DNA of 64,000 nucleotides from the NCBI GenBank assembly GCA_963739335.1, contig CAVUAC010000028.1:30817-94816 (forward strand). Direction: 5' to 3'. The notes beneath the pieces were generated by a model, which saw only the letters and a program-made list of their open reading frames with translations, had not been told where the DNA came from and did not search any database. The stretch comes from UBA9647 sp963739335. GTDB taxonomy: Bacteria > Bacteroidota > Ignavibacteria > UBA10030. Below are positions 8,727-17,933 of this stretch, one piece after another (within the stretch, counting starts at the first letter, position 1; every line of letters begins with the position of its first letter). Both the position numbers and the translations under genes were made by a program.

Positions 8727-10643
8727 CTATCTTGTGCTTTTCAACCTCCGAACATCGCCGTCCCGCTCTGTGAATCCAATACCATCAAGATAGAGCAGCA
8801 GCGGAAGCGCGTATTTCCGTGTAATCCCGAGATGTTCTCGTATCTCTCCCAATCCGGCTTCTTTCCGCTTTGCGAGGAACGAGCCGATCTCTTTCTTCGC
8901 ACGGTCGATCGCGTCTCGATGCATGACGATACCCTCCTCGAGTCGCACCAGCGCTCCGGTCTCGAGTAGAAGGGCAATTAGCTTCTCCCCATCTTTTCCC
9001 AACCCGGCTGTCACTTCGTGCGGACTTGGAGGCATGAGTGAAGATTTGATGAAGCTTTGTTCGATCTTCTCTTTCAATTTCATTTGATCTGGAGAGAGCT
9101 GTACCGCATCCGCGCTGAGCGCAATCCGATCTCCATGGATGTGAATGCTCTTCTCGTCCTGAAGAATTCTGCACACACTGTCGAAAAGCCCCTTTTCGAC
9201 GGGCGGTTTGATGCGTGAGTGAAGCTCTCCGCCCGAAAGGCCAGCCTTGAGCGGATTCTCGATATGAAGTTTGCCAAGAAGATCGACGATCTTCTTCTTC
9301 AAGGAGTCGAGGTTTGCGGCGGAATACCACGATTCCTGGTCGAAACAAACGACGGACCCTTTTTGCTCGAGTCCTTGCAGATGGTGGGCACAGACGTCCA
9401 TCGGGACCCCTGCGAGTTTCGCGAGTTCGGCTACAGTCACCGTCGTGTGGATCGTACGAGTGATATGCTCGAGCACGAGTTGCTCTGCATCACCGTGCAC
9501 CATTCGCTGCAACCGTTCGTGGACATCATCCTGGAAACGTTTGTGCTTCCCGGGATGAACATCGAGGATCGACCCGCCTCCAATCGTATGAATAGGCGAG
9601 TAGCTTCGAACGACAAACCGATCGCCGGCGTCGGCCACGACCGGCTTTTCGAAATGGATCTGCACAAACCCATCCTCTCCAGGCTGGAATTGCTCACGAT
9701 CCAGAAGAATGATGCGCGCCACGACTTCCGATGTCCCGACGTGGAACCGTATGCGTGCGCGGTTCTCGAGCTTCGCCGCGGCCGTCGACAAATACGAAAA
9801 CTGCGCATCCACCATCGATGTGGACTTGAAGTAGCCCGGTTGACCCAGAACATCACCGCGTTCGATCAGCTCTTTCTCGACCCCCTGCAAATTGATCGCC
9901 GTCCGAAGTCCGATGCTGCTTTCAGTAACCGTCTTATCATGAACCTGAAGGCCACGAACCTTCAACAACTTGCCGTGAGGAAGAAGCTCCACAGCATCAT
10001 CGACCCGCACTTTCCCGGCGAGGATCGTCCCAGCTACTACTGTTCCGAACCCTTTGATCGTGAAGACCCTATCGATGGGCAACCGGAATACGCCTTTGTC
10101 CTTTCGCCGCTGCACCGAGCGCGCCATTGTCTTGATCTGCCGCCCGAGCTCGTTGATTCCCTCACCGGAGACTGTGCTCACAGGAATGATGGGGGCATGT
10201 TCAAGGAATGTGCCGCGGACCAATCCTCGAATGTCGTTCGTCACCATCTCCAGCCAGTCTTTCTCAGCAAGATCAATCTTGTTCAGCACGATCAGTCCCG
10301 ACGGAATTTGCAGAAGACGAAGAATCTCAAGATGCTCCCGCGTCTGAGGCATGACGCCATCGTCGGCAGCGACGACCAGCAGCGCAAGGTCGACTGTATT
10401 GACTCCGGCAACCATGGTCTTGACGAATTTCTCATGACCAGGGACATCGATGATTGCGACCTCATCTCCGAGGAACGCGAACCCGAGGTCCGTCGTCATC
10501 CCTCGCTCTTTCTCCTCCTTCAGCCTGTCGGTGTCGATGCCTGTAAGGGCCTTGACGATAGATGTCTTCCCATGGTCGATGTGACCAGCCATCCCCAGGA
10601 CGATATGTCGGTTCGATAGTTCAGCCATTTCGAGAATTGACAC
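8727..10643 (-). CDS. selB: Selenocysteine-specific elongation factor SelB
   Basis: 638 residues. SelB delivers Sec-tRNA-Sec to UGA codons marked by a SECIS. The G1 motif GHIDHGKT is at 20-27, followed by DVPGHEKF and NKID of the translational GTPase domain, then EF-Tu-like beta-barrels. The C-terminal third has the expected winged-helix character for SECIS binding and ends near the stop at 8727. Length is close to the usual 610-640. The start at 10643 lies 18 nt after selA, supporting co-transcription; M6 is an alternative start. Confidence 0.97.
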   Translation of the reverse strand: MSILEMAELSNRHIVLGMAGHIDHGKTSIVKALTGIDTDRLKEEKERGMTTDLGFAFLGDEVAIIDVPGHEKFVKTMVAGVNTVDLALLVVAADDGVMPQTREHLEILRLLQIPSGLIVLNKIDLAEKDWLEMVTNDIRGLVRGTFLEHAPIIPVSTVSGEGINELGRQIKTMARSVQRRKDKGVFRLPIDRVFTIKGFGTVVAGTILAGKVRVDDAVELLPHGKLLKVRGLQVHDKTVTESSIGLRTAINLQGVEKELIERGDVLGQPGYFKSTSMVDAQFSYLSTAAAKLENRARIRFHVGTSEVVARIILLDREQFQPGEDGFVQIHFEKPVVADAGDRFVVRSYSPIHTIGGGSILDVHPGKHKRFQDDVHERLQRMVHGDAEQLVLEHITRTIHTTVTVAELAKLAGVPMDVCAHHLQGLEQKGSVVCFDQESWYSAANLDSLKKKIVDLLGKLHIENPLKAGLSGGELHSRIKPPVEKGLFDSVCRILQDEKSIHIHGDRIALSADAVQLSPDQMKLKEKIEQSFIKSSLMPPSPHEVTAGLGKDGEKLIALLLETGALVRLEEGIVMHRDAIDRAKKEIGSFLAKRKEAGLGEIREHLGITRKYALPLLLYLDGIGFTERDGDVRRLKSTR

Positions 10644-10661
10644 TCTTGCGGCGTACCATTC

Positions 10662-12062
10662 CTACATCACGGCGCCCTTGAAGCCCGCAATAATAAGCTC
10701 GAGCTCGTCATCGCGGATTGTTCGCCCGTCCAGGAGGAACTTCTGCTCCTTGATTCTGCCGAAGACGGGCGTGCGGGCAAGTCTCAGCTTCCGGGCAAGC
10801 TCCTCAGGTGGAAGGCCCTCAACCGAGATGCTGACAACCCATGTCGGCAATGTCACCGTCGCCAGCGAGCCGCTTCCGACCTCCGAGGCATCCTGCTCCA
10901 CCGCGACCATGCCTTTTTCCAGGAGGACCTGGCTCAGATGACTTCCCAACCGTTCGCAGCGTGTCCTGATGGCGGACTCTTCCATCGTCAGAAGCCGAAG
11001 CACCGGATGTTCTGCGAGCAGTTTTCTTTCATCGAGGAACAGCCTCAGGGTCGCCTCAAGCACTGCGAAGGTCATCTTGTCACAGCGAAGTGCTCTGGTC
11101 AGCTGATTGTTCTTTATTTGCTCGACGATCTCCCGTTTGCCGACGATGATGCCACATTGCGGGCCACCCAGAAGCTTGTCACCGCTGAAGCACACGACAT
11201 CTGCCCCGGCGGCAACAGAATCCTGAACCATGGGTTCTTTTGGGAGTCCCCATCGACTCAGGTCGACGAGCGCCCCGCTTCCAAGGTCGTCCACAATCTT
11301 CACATTCCGTTGATGAGCGAGCTGGGCAAGCTCATCAATCAGCACCTGACTTGTGAATCCGAGAATTCGGTAGTTACTCTGGTGGACTTTCAGGATGAGG
11401 CCCGTGTCCTGACTGATTGCACGTTCGTAGTCCTTCAGATGCGTGCGATTGGTTGTTCCCACCTCGACGAGCTTCGCGCCGCTCCTCTTCATCACGTCTG
11501 GAAGCCTGAACGAGCCACCGATCTCCACAAGCTCTCCGCGTGAGACGATGACCTCTTTGCCCTCCGCGAGCGTATTGAGGATCAGCATCGTCGCAGCAGC
11601 GTTGTTGTTTACAACAATCGCTGCTTCCGCTCCCGTGATTTGTGACAGGAGCTTTTCGACGTCCTTGTAGCGGTCCCCCCGTTTGCCGGTCTCCAGGTCG
11701 ATCTGGAGCGTGCAATAGTTCTGGACAGTATCCATCAGGGCATGCTGTGCTGACTCCGCAATCGGGGCCCGGCCAAGCGCCGTGTGAAGGATGACGCCCG
11801 TTCCATTGATGCCTCTTCGAAGGCCGGGAAGGAGAGCAATCTCGATTCGCTCCACCAGCCTTCGAACGATCTCATCGTAGTCTGGTACCAGGGAAAGACT
11901 TCCGTCGATGATCTTCGCTCGAAGCTGATCCAGACAGGAACGAATCTCATCGACGACAAGCGAGCGCGGATGGACACGCACAACGGCATCCATACGCTGA
12001 TCTTCCAACAGCTTGTCAACCTTTGGAAGATGCTGAAGTAATTGGTTTGGCTCCGGATTCAT
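10662..12062 (-). CDS. selA: L-seryl-tRNA(Sec) selenium transferase SelA
   Basis: 466 residues, matching the roughly 463 of E. coli SelA. It converts Ser-tRNA-Sec to Sec-tRNA-Sec using selenophosphate and PLP. The PLP-lysine motif SGDKLLGGPQ places the Schiff-base lysine at Lys296. The N-terminus (NQLLQHLPKVDKLLED) aligns with the family start, so the 47-nt overlap with the upstream 4Fe-4S gene is probably real and indicates translational coupling. Confidence 0.97.
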   Translation of the reverse strand: MNPEPNQLLQHLPKVDKLLEDQRMDAVVRVHPRSLVVDEIRSCLDQLRAKIIDGSLSLVPDYDEIVRRLVERIEIALLPGLRRGINGTGVILHTALGRAPIAESAQHALMDTVQNYCTLQIDLETGKRGDRYKDVEKLLSQITGAEAAIVVNNNAAATMLILNTLAEGKEVIVSRGELVEIGGSFRLPDVMKRSGAKLVEVGTTNRTHLKDYERAISQDTGLILKVHQSNYRILGFTSQVLIDELAQLAHQRNVKIVDDLGSGALVDLSRWGLPKEPMVQDSVAAGADVVCFSGDKLLGGPQCGIIVGKREIVEQIKNNQLTRALRCDKMTFAVLEATLRLFLDERKLLAEHPVLRLLTMEESAIRTRCERLGSHLSQVLLEKGMVAVEQDASEVGSGSLATVTLPTWVVSISVEGLPPEELARKLRLARTPVFGRIKEQKFLLDGRTIRDDELELIIAGFKGAVM

Positions 12063-12912
12063 GAACTAAACCCCATCGGACGTGCACGTTCTTGCAGATC
12101 GTGCAGTTTAGACATCGTATACAGTCTGGAGAATTTGGATCATCAGCTATTCTGATCTCGACAGGACACACAGCAACACAGAGATCGCAGTCCGCGCACT
12201 TCCCTTCGACTTCCATCCTCATGAGGCTGACGCGATTAAAGAGCGAATAGACTGCTCCCAGCGGGCAGAGCGTTCGACAAAACGGCCTGCTGGTGATAAC
12301 GAAGAGCACGAGGAAAAACACGAGGATACTGATCTTCATGATATAGAGCCAGCCGACCATGTCCGGCTCGATCACAGGCTTTGCATACGCTGGATCGATC
12401 GGATTCCACAACATCCAGGGAATTCCAGCGCTGAGCGTACCCCACGGACAAATCCTCGAGAACCAATGTGCCTCAACGAGGTATGGCAGGATTATCGCGA
12501 GAACGACAAGAGAAACATACTTCCCTTGTTTCAGGAAGGAGGGGATTCTGAATTTCCTGCTCTTAATCTTGAATATCTGATCCTGTATCCAGCCGAATGG
12601 ACACAACCATCCACACACAGATCGTCCAAACGTCATGCCGACGGCTCCCAGAAAGCCGATGATGAAAAGGGGGATCTTCCCAATCGCCGAGAAATGCTGC
12701 ACGATACCGATGGGGCAGGCCGTAAGGGCAGTCGGACACGCGTGGCAATTCAACCCCGGGAAGCACACCTGCTTCAAGGGTCCGTCGTAGATTTGTTTTG
12801 TCGAAGCTACGGGGAAGTAACTGTTCGGAAGGATGAGTCCAAAAAACGCGACGATTGGGGATCGTACTTTGCGAAGGATTGCGTAGGTCTTTTTGGACTC
12901 TTTGCTTTCCAT
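12016..12912 (-). CDS. Polytopic membrane 4Fe-4S protein (NapH/YccM-like)
   Basis: 298 residues with at least four hydrophobic segments and several Cys clusters: CFPGLNCHACPTALTACP near the N-terminus, CGWLCPFG, CPWG, CRTLCPLG, then ferredoxin-like CADCDLCVAVCP and CIRCLNCTICK at the C-terminus. NapH-type proteins move electrons across or within the cytoplasmic membrane. It starts 12 nt after the stop of a tiny membrane selenoprotein and overlaps selA, so it is part of the sel operon. A plausible role is electron supply to an exported thiol/selenol relay; this is inference. Confidence 0.85.
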   Translation of the reverse strand: MESKESKKTYAILRKVRSPIVAFFGLILPNSYFPVASTKQIYDGPLKQVCFPGLNCHACPTALTACPIGIVQHFSAIGKIPLFIIGFLGAVGMTFGRSVCGWLCPFGWIQDQIFKIKSRKFRIPSFLKQGKYVSLVVLAIILPYLVEAHWFSRICPWGTLSAGIPWMLWNPIDPAYAKPVIEPDMVGWLYIMKISILVFFLVLFVITSRPFCRTLCPLGAVYSLFNRVSLMRMEVEGKCADCDLCVAVCPVEIRIADDPNSPDCIRCLNCTICKNVHVRWGLVHESGAKPITSASSKG

Positions 12913-12918
12913 ATTCTT

Positions 12919-12938
12919 TTGGGATTACCCGATCCCAA
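12919..12938 (-). promoter_or_regulatory. bSECIS-like hairpin of the tiny selenoprotein
   Basis: A perfect seven-pair stem, UUGGGAU against AUCCCAA, with a CGGGUA loop, starts 11 nt after the UGA. The loop G residues fall about 19-21 nt downstream of the UGA. The stem spans the gene's own TAA, so its conservation is not explained by coding alone. Confidence 0.8.
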
Positions 12939-13083
12939 TGCAATCGAGTCAGAGTGTCGCGGTCTCGATTCGTATGAGCGTCAGCTCGCCGGAAATGACG
13001 CCGACAATGAGAGAGGCTGCGAACAACAGAGCAAGCGCTGTTCGAAAAGCCTTCGAATGCCAGATCGTCGTCGTTAGTTGCAT
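12925..13083 (-). CDS. Tiny membrane selenoprotein with C-terminal UxxC (CD1871A-like family)
   Basis: A 52-residue protein too short for standard ORF calling and cut by TGA at 12949-12951. It reads MQLTTTIWHSK, one hydrophobic segment (about residues 14-31), SGELTLIRIETATL, then U45-L-D-C48-I-G-I-G and TAA. The end matches the CLECIGIG ending that I recall for CD1871A-family CXXC-motif membrane peptides, which often neighbour NapH-like 4Fe-4S proteins, as here. Sec replaces the first Cys. The next gene starts 12 nt later. A strong hairpin begins 10 nt after the UGA. No homology search could be run. Confidence 0.85.
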
Positions 13084-13232
13084 CCCTTACCAATCGTTTA
13101 AGTATAATGAAGGGATTCGCTGTTCGGTGCAGTGAGATTTATTGCGGGCAAACTACAAAAACAGGGTATGAATTGCAACACGACAGGGGGAACTCTCAGA
13201 AACCGGGACGAAAACGAGCCAGAAACCTTGAT

Positions 13233-13253
13233 GGGGGCGGAGAAACCGCCCCC
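13233..13253 (-). terminator. Strong hairpin downstream of the BNR gene
   Basis: Perfect eight-pair GC stem, GGGGGCGG against CCGCCCCC, with an AGAAA loop, 21 bases past the BNR gene stop. There is no long T-run, so it is either a weak terminator or an mRNA 3' stabiliser. Confidence 0.5.
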
Positions 13254-13273
13254 TCCAATGGTTTTATCGCGTT

Positions 13274-15315
13274 CTACTTTGTGGTCAGCTTAGCACCAGC
13301 CAGGCTCAGCCTGACAACACCGGCCCGACTTGTGCCCGCATACAGCATCGAGTTCTTCGAGTCAAAATCGATGCACAGAATCGATCGATCGGATAGTCCC
13401 TCGTTTATCTCCTTCCATGATTTCCCGGCGTCATTACTGAGCCAAACGCCGTTTTCTGAGCCGAGGAAGAACCGGCCCTTCCTCACGGGGTCTGCAACAA
13501 CGCATGTGCCGCCGATGTCCTGTGCCTTCCAGCTTCCACCCTCGTCCTCGCTGATATAGACGCCTTTCTTCATGACAACTAACAGCCGATTCGGATTAGC
13601 CGGGTCAAAGCACATGCTTTCGATGCCACCCGGCTTTCTGCAGAGTTCACCGATCTCATTCCACGTCGCACCAGCGTCGATCGACCTGTACAGCATGCTC
13701 TTAGGATTGCTCGAGTAAATACCGAGCGTTCCCCCGGCAAAAAGCATGTTCTTCTTGCGCGGATGCACGATGAGGCCCTTCAGAATACCCTCTTCCTTTT
13801 CAAACATCGTTCGCTTCCACGTTTTCCCATCGTCTGTGCTCTTGAAGACAGCCATCTTTCGAACTGACGTTTTCGGATCGACCATGCATCCGGCTTGATA
13901 GATAGAACCGAAAGCAATCTTGGCACCATCGTCCATCGTCTTGTCGAGTTCTTTCCAAGTGGCGCCGCCACTTGTGCTCATGAAGAGCCCGGCATTCCCT
14001 CACCCCCCGCCTTCCATCGCATATATCCGGTACGGTTTTTTTGTTTCAACCAGAATATCTGCGATGTTTGTACACGTATAGAAAACGGGGAGTTGTTCCC
14101 ACGCAACGGCTGCGCCGGTTGCGCTCGTCGTCTTGTACACTGCATTCGACATCAATGCCGCAAAGACCGTATTCGGCGACGATGGCGCTACACGCACTGC
14201 AGTCACCTGTGTGCAGAGGATTCCTTTGTGTCTGGGCTTCCAGGATTTTCCATGATCCGCGCTGGCGAATATCCCGGCGCTATTCGCTGCCAGGATTTCC
14301 ATTCCTCCGCGTGTGTCAACGAGGAGGTTGGTCACCCCAGAGCCTGGCAACTTGGCTACACCCACCTTCCAGGTCACGCCTCCATCGTTGCTCTCTGCCA
14401 CTCCCTTGTCCAGCGCGACGACGAGGTGACTCGTGTCTTGCGAGTCTATCCAAATCTTCTGAGGGTATGTTAATGAGCCTTTGTTCTTCTGCCAGGACTT
14501 GCCCCCATCGTTGCTGCGGTACACCCCACCGTACGTAAGGGCAAAGAGCCTGCCCGCAACGTTAGGATCAACCGCTACGTCGTTCAGCGGGCTGATATCA
14601 TTCCTGCTGACGGTGATGGGGGAGAAAGTTGCACCGCCGTTTGTGCTGGCAAAAAGGACTTTCGTATCCATCGTGAACATCGACGGCCTTATGGAAACGT
14701 ACACATTCATTGGATTGAGGGGAGCAATCGCAAGTGATGCCGCATATACTTTCTGTCCCGGATATCCGTTGCATCCCAAAACTCGCCTTTGTCGGTGCTC
14801 TTCAGGTACGCAACTCCCTCACTCATTGCCGTGCGGGCGACTGCGTGAACGGTGAGCGGATTCTTTGGATCGAAGACAATGCTTAGCACGGTGTAGATCG
14901 GTGGAAACGGCTTTGACGTCCAGGTCTTCCCCCCATCGATGCTCTCGTGAAGCAAACTCGGTTCAACGTTGAGGGTCTCAGAGGAATCATACGGGTCCTG
15001 GTTGAACCCGCTCGAAAGCGCATAGAGCGAGCCCGGCTCGAATGGATTGATGAGAATTTTCGAGACCCTCTCATCGATCTTCCCAATTTCTATCCACGTA
15101 GCACCTCGGTCATTCGACTTGTACAATGGTGCAGGTTTTCCGTACGGGATTGCATAGAGAACATCGGGATTCTTGGCATCGCGGACGACAGATGCAATAT
15201 ATCCGCCATCAGGGCCGATCGATTCCCATTTTGCTCCCTGGGCGATGAGCAGCGCGGGGAACAGCGTCGCGAGTGAGACCCAGAAAGCTAGACGCAACAG
15301 CGACAGATTTTTCAT
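13274..15315 (-). pseudogene. Secreted BNR/sortilin-like repeat protein, disrupted
   Basis: Three frames together make a roughly 680-residue exported protein with repeated beta-propeller signatures (S.DGG.TW, as in SNDGGVTWK and SIDGGKTW). The signal peptide is MKNLSLLRLAFWVSLATLF onward. It is broken twice. A one-base deletion at about 14755-14766 (GDI joins PGQKVYAASL in another frame) breaks the first part. An in-frame TGA at 14000-14002 sits between AMEGGG and GNAGLF. The TGA is in a glycine-rich loop with no Cys partner and no GG-loop hairpin after it, so I read it as nonsense rather than Sec. Confidence 0.8.
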
Positions 15316-15413
15316 ACGTTCACCTCACCTATTATGCGCCGATAGTTTTTACTGCGCTTTCTCTTGCAACAACAACACAATCCGCTGCAGCCAACGGCTG
15401 CGCGGTTTTGCAT

Positions 15414-17063
15414 CTATTTCACGTCTCCAAGTACCTTCACCAAGGTCTTCTCAAGTTGCGGACCCTTCAGCTCTTCCTGCATCGCAACGATCTTGCCGGT
15501 CGCATCAACGAGAAATGATTTTGGAGGAGCCACAACGGAAAAGTCAGACATGACTTTCTTGTTCGTAGTGACGAACGCATGCAGCCAGGGCATCTTCCAC
15601 TTGGCAGAGCGAAACTTCACTACGTCTCCTGGCTTCGCATCGAGAGAGAGGCTGAGAATCTCAAAGTTTTTCGCTTTGAACTTCTCGTATGCTTGGTGGA
15701 GGTTTCCCATCTCCGCCACGCAGGGGCCCGCCCATGTCGCCCAAAAATCGAGCATGTAGAACTTGCCCTTGAAGGATTCGTTCGAATAGACTACCGCTGT
15801 ATCTTGCAGCGATTTCACAGCAAATGCCGGAACCATCTTTCCTACCGCCAGCATCTTCTTCGGGGCAAAGCGCTCCCTGATCATACCCAGCCAGGGCGTG
15901 CCCGCGAGCTTCTCGACGGCAATATCATAGTACTTCTGCATCAGCGTTTCATCGTTCTTCCTTTGCACGGCCGTCAGCACATTCATGATCATATTCCCCT
16001 TCATGTTCATGTCAGACAGCTGATCGAGCAGTTCGGCAAAGGACTTCTTGAATTCATCTCCAAATCCGACCATTTGAGCGCCCGAGACATATGGAGATAG
16101 AAACGAGTAGATCTGAGTGCCCGGATATTCCTTGAGCCACGTTGGCACGTCCTTCAGGAACATTTTGGCTATTTCCGGGTCACCTTTCTCGCTCCCCGTG
16201 CTGACATAACTCATGAGCAGCCACCGACGGAGAAGTGGATCGCTCTCTGTCTTGATCTGCCCTGCGAGTGCCGAAAGTTCCCCGCTTTGATCCTTCTCGT
16301 ACTTGAAATTCTGGTAGCTGCCCCCCTCATCCATGAACTTCGTCAGGGCCGCTGACCTCTCCCGGCTCCGCTGAGTCATATCCCGTCGAATCGTTGCATA
16401 TCGTGCGGCCCTCGACGACGGATCTGCAAACTTTATTTCAGGCTGCTGATCTGACTGAAAAACCTTTGACGGGTCGTACAGGATGCTCACTTTGCCACCT
16501 TTCGGGGTGAGGACGGATCGATAGTCTCCATCGCCATCGTAGGCAAACGATTCCGACTGAGTGCCGTTGATGGTCCGGCCGCTCATTTCAACTCCTATGA
16601 CCTCATAGGCGAAGCTGTTGTCCGTCGTCTCGAATTCCGCTGTGAACGATCCATCGGATTCCTGTTTCATCTCTCGCGCGTCTTGCTGGTTCCAATTATT
16701 GAAGCTCCCCATGATTCTCACTGCTGTAGGATGCTTCCTGTAGCGATATGTGCCCAGCCGGACATCCACACGTATCGTCCCGGGCTTCTCGATCAGGAAC
16801 GGAATGTCTTCGGACAGATGAAAGAGCCCGGCGAACTTTACGGTGACAACTCCCGAGTCCTTTAGAGTGATCGTGTACGATCCATCGTTATCGGCGTGCA
16901 CCGTTGTCGGAGCTCTCTGCCCTGCCCCCGCGTAGACATGGATGTCTGTCTGCTTCATGGACTTGCCGTCATATCCAAGAAGCTTGCCTGTGATCACCGT
17001 TTGGGTCTGCGAGTAGAGTACACCTGTAACCGCAGCAATCAAAAAAGCAACGAGGGTTTTCAT
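15414..17063 (-). CDS. Secreted TlpA-like thioredoxin protein with AxxC motif and CBM48-like domain
   Basis: 549 residues with signal peptide MKTLVAFLIAAVTGVLYSQ. The order is a short carboxypeptidase-regulatory-like beta domain; a segment around VRIMGSFNNWNQQDA that resembles AMPK/CBM48-type glycan-binding folds; a long helical region; and a C-terminal thioredoxin domain. The active site reads DFWATWAGPCVAEM, with Ala445 where the nucleophilic Cys belongs and Cys448 kept. GCG to TGC needs several changes, so this is not a simple sequencing slip. It could act as a partner or trap for the two UxxC proteins encoded just upstream, which is inference. Confidence 0.8.
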   Translation of the reverse strand: MKTLVAFLIAAVTGVLYSQTQTVITGKLLGYDGKSMKQTDIHVYAGAGQRAPTTVHADNDGSYTITLKDSGVVTVKFAGLFHLSEDIPFLIEKPGTIRVDVRLGTYRYRKHPTAVRIMGSFNNWNQQDAREMKQESDGSFTAEFETTDNSFAYEVIGVEMSGRTINGTQSESFAYDGDGDYRSVLTPKGGKVSILYDPSKVFQSDQQPEIKFADPSSRAARYATIRRDMTQRSRERSAALTKFMDEGGSYQNFKYEKDQSGELSALAGQIKTESDPLLRRWLLMSYVSTGSEKGDPEIAKMFLKDVPTWLKEYPGTQIYSFLSPYVSGAQMVGFGDEFKKSFAELLDQLSDMNMKGNMIMNVLTAVQRKNDETLMQKYYDIAVEKLAGTPWLGMIRERFAPKKMLAVGKMVPAFAVKSLQDTAVVYSNESFKGKFYMLDFWATWAGPCVAEMGNLHQAYEKFKAKNFEILSLSLDAKPGDVVKFRSAKWKMPWLHAFVTTNKKVMSDFSVVAPPKSFLVDATGKIVAMQEELKGPQLEKTLVKVLGDVK

Positions 17064-17116
17064 GGGAGCCTCTCTGCTAATGGATGAACGCTGACATTCA
17101 TACGTTTACCGATGAC

Positions 17117-17626
17117 TTACAGATCCTTCTTGATGGCGCGTTGAAGTTCTCTTTTTAATGTCGCATAGCTCGCGTATCGGTTCGTGAAGACGATATTCCC
17201 CTTTTTTCCTATCATAACGACATGGGGCAGCTTGATGATCTTGTAGTCCGAAAGGATCTTTGATCCTCTGCCGATGAGAACGTCAAAGGGGAGCCCGAAC
17301 GACCGTGCGGCCGATGCGGCTCGCTCAACCATGTCGATGGGATTGATGGAGAGAACCTTGAGGTCTTTGAATTCTTCCTGAATGTCAACGAGAGACGGAA
17401 ACTCCGCCTGACATTCCTTTCACTTCGATTTCCAGAAGTGCAAGATGACGATGTTCTTGTCGAGGAATGAACCGAGGGAAATTTTATTGCCGTTGATAGT
17501 GGGGAGCTCAAAGTTGGGAGCCTTGATACCGGCTCTCAAGCCTTCCTGTCCGTGGGCGCGAGGTACAAAGCTCATCCAGAACAGGGCGAGGAGTAGCAAT
17601 GTTCCTTTGCTGGCGAGGATTCTCAT
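17117..17626 (-). CDS. Secreted TlpA/ResA-like selenoprotein with UxxC
   Basis: 169 residues including Sec, from ATG at 17626 with a signal peptide (MRILASKGTLLLLALFW, cut near AHGQ). Without Sec decoding it would be called as two pieces. The TGA at 17420-17422 is residue 69: FWKSK-U-K-E-C-QAEFPSL. This is exactly the first Cys of the thioredoxin CxxC (family pattern FWATWCPPCRAE.P). The rest of the domain follows in the same frame through LPHVVMIGKKGNIV, containing the cis-Pro. It lies 53 nt upstream of the AxxC TlpA gene. It probably reduces or isomerises exported thiols. Confidence 0.92.
17380..17416 (-). promoter_or_regulatory. bSECIS-like hairpin of the TlpA-like selenoprotein
   Basis: Starting 4 nt after the UGA, an outer GAAUGUCA/UGACAUUC stem encloses GGCGGA / GUU loop / UCCGUC. 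The apical loop falls about 18-20 nt after the UGA, as in bacterial SECIS elements. Confidence 0.7.
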
Positions 17627-17858
17627 TCTGCGGGTTGTGAATGAGTGAGGTGGATTGTCGGCGGAACACCAAAAGATGTCATTTTGGCTTGCCAATGTCA
17701 ACTGTAGTTGGCAAGCCACTGAAAAGAGACAAACCACAAAAACACAAAGATTACAGAGACGTTAGAGCCGTGGCAGCAGCTCGCCATATAAAGATTCAAC
17801 AAACGATGAAAAGTTGCTCGGAGAGCGAGCGGCCTATGGAAACCTCGCGGAATTCACG

Positions 17859-17901
17859 AAAAAAGCAAAACGGTGAAACCCTGCAAAGGACTTCACCGTT
17901 T
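17859..17901 (-). terminator. Terminator after the thioredoxin-TPR selenoprotein
   Basis: Minus strand: AAACGGTGAA against TTCACCGTTT, ten pairs, followed by TTTTGCTTTTTT. It lies 33 bases past the stop at 17934, so the downstream UxxC TlpA gene likely has its own promoter in 17640-17860. Confidence 0.75.
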
Positions 17902-17933
17902 CGCGCATTTCGATCAGATCGGCCCAGACTAGA

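Noticed and set aside
9219..10619. Long plus-strand open frame opposite selB
   Set aside because: Antisense shadow of selB with no recognisable family; selB is unambiguous.
14000..14002. TGA in the BNR-repeat gene as selenocysteine
   Set aside because: It sits in a glycine-rich propeller loop with no nearby Cys, the gene has a second lesion, and the downstream sequence forms only a four-pair stem without GG in the loop.
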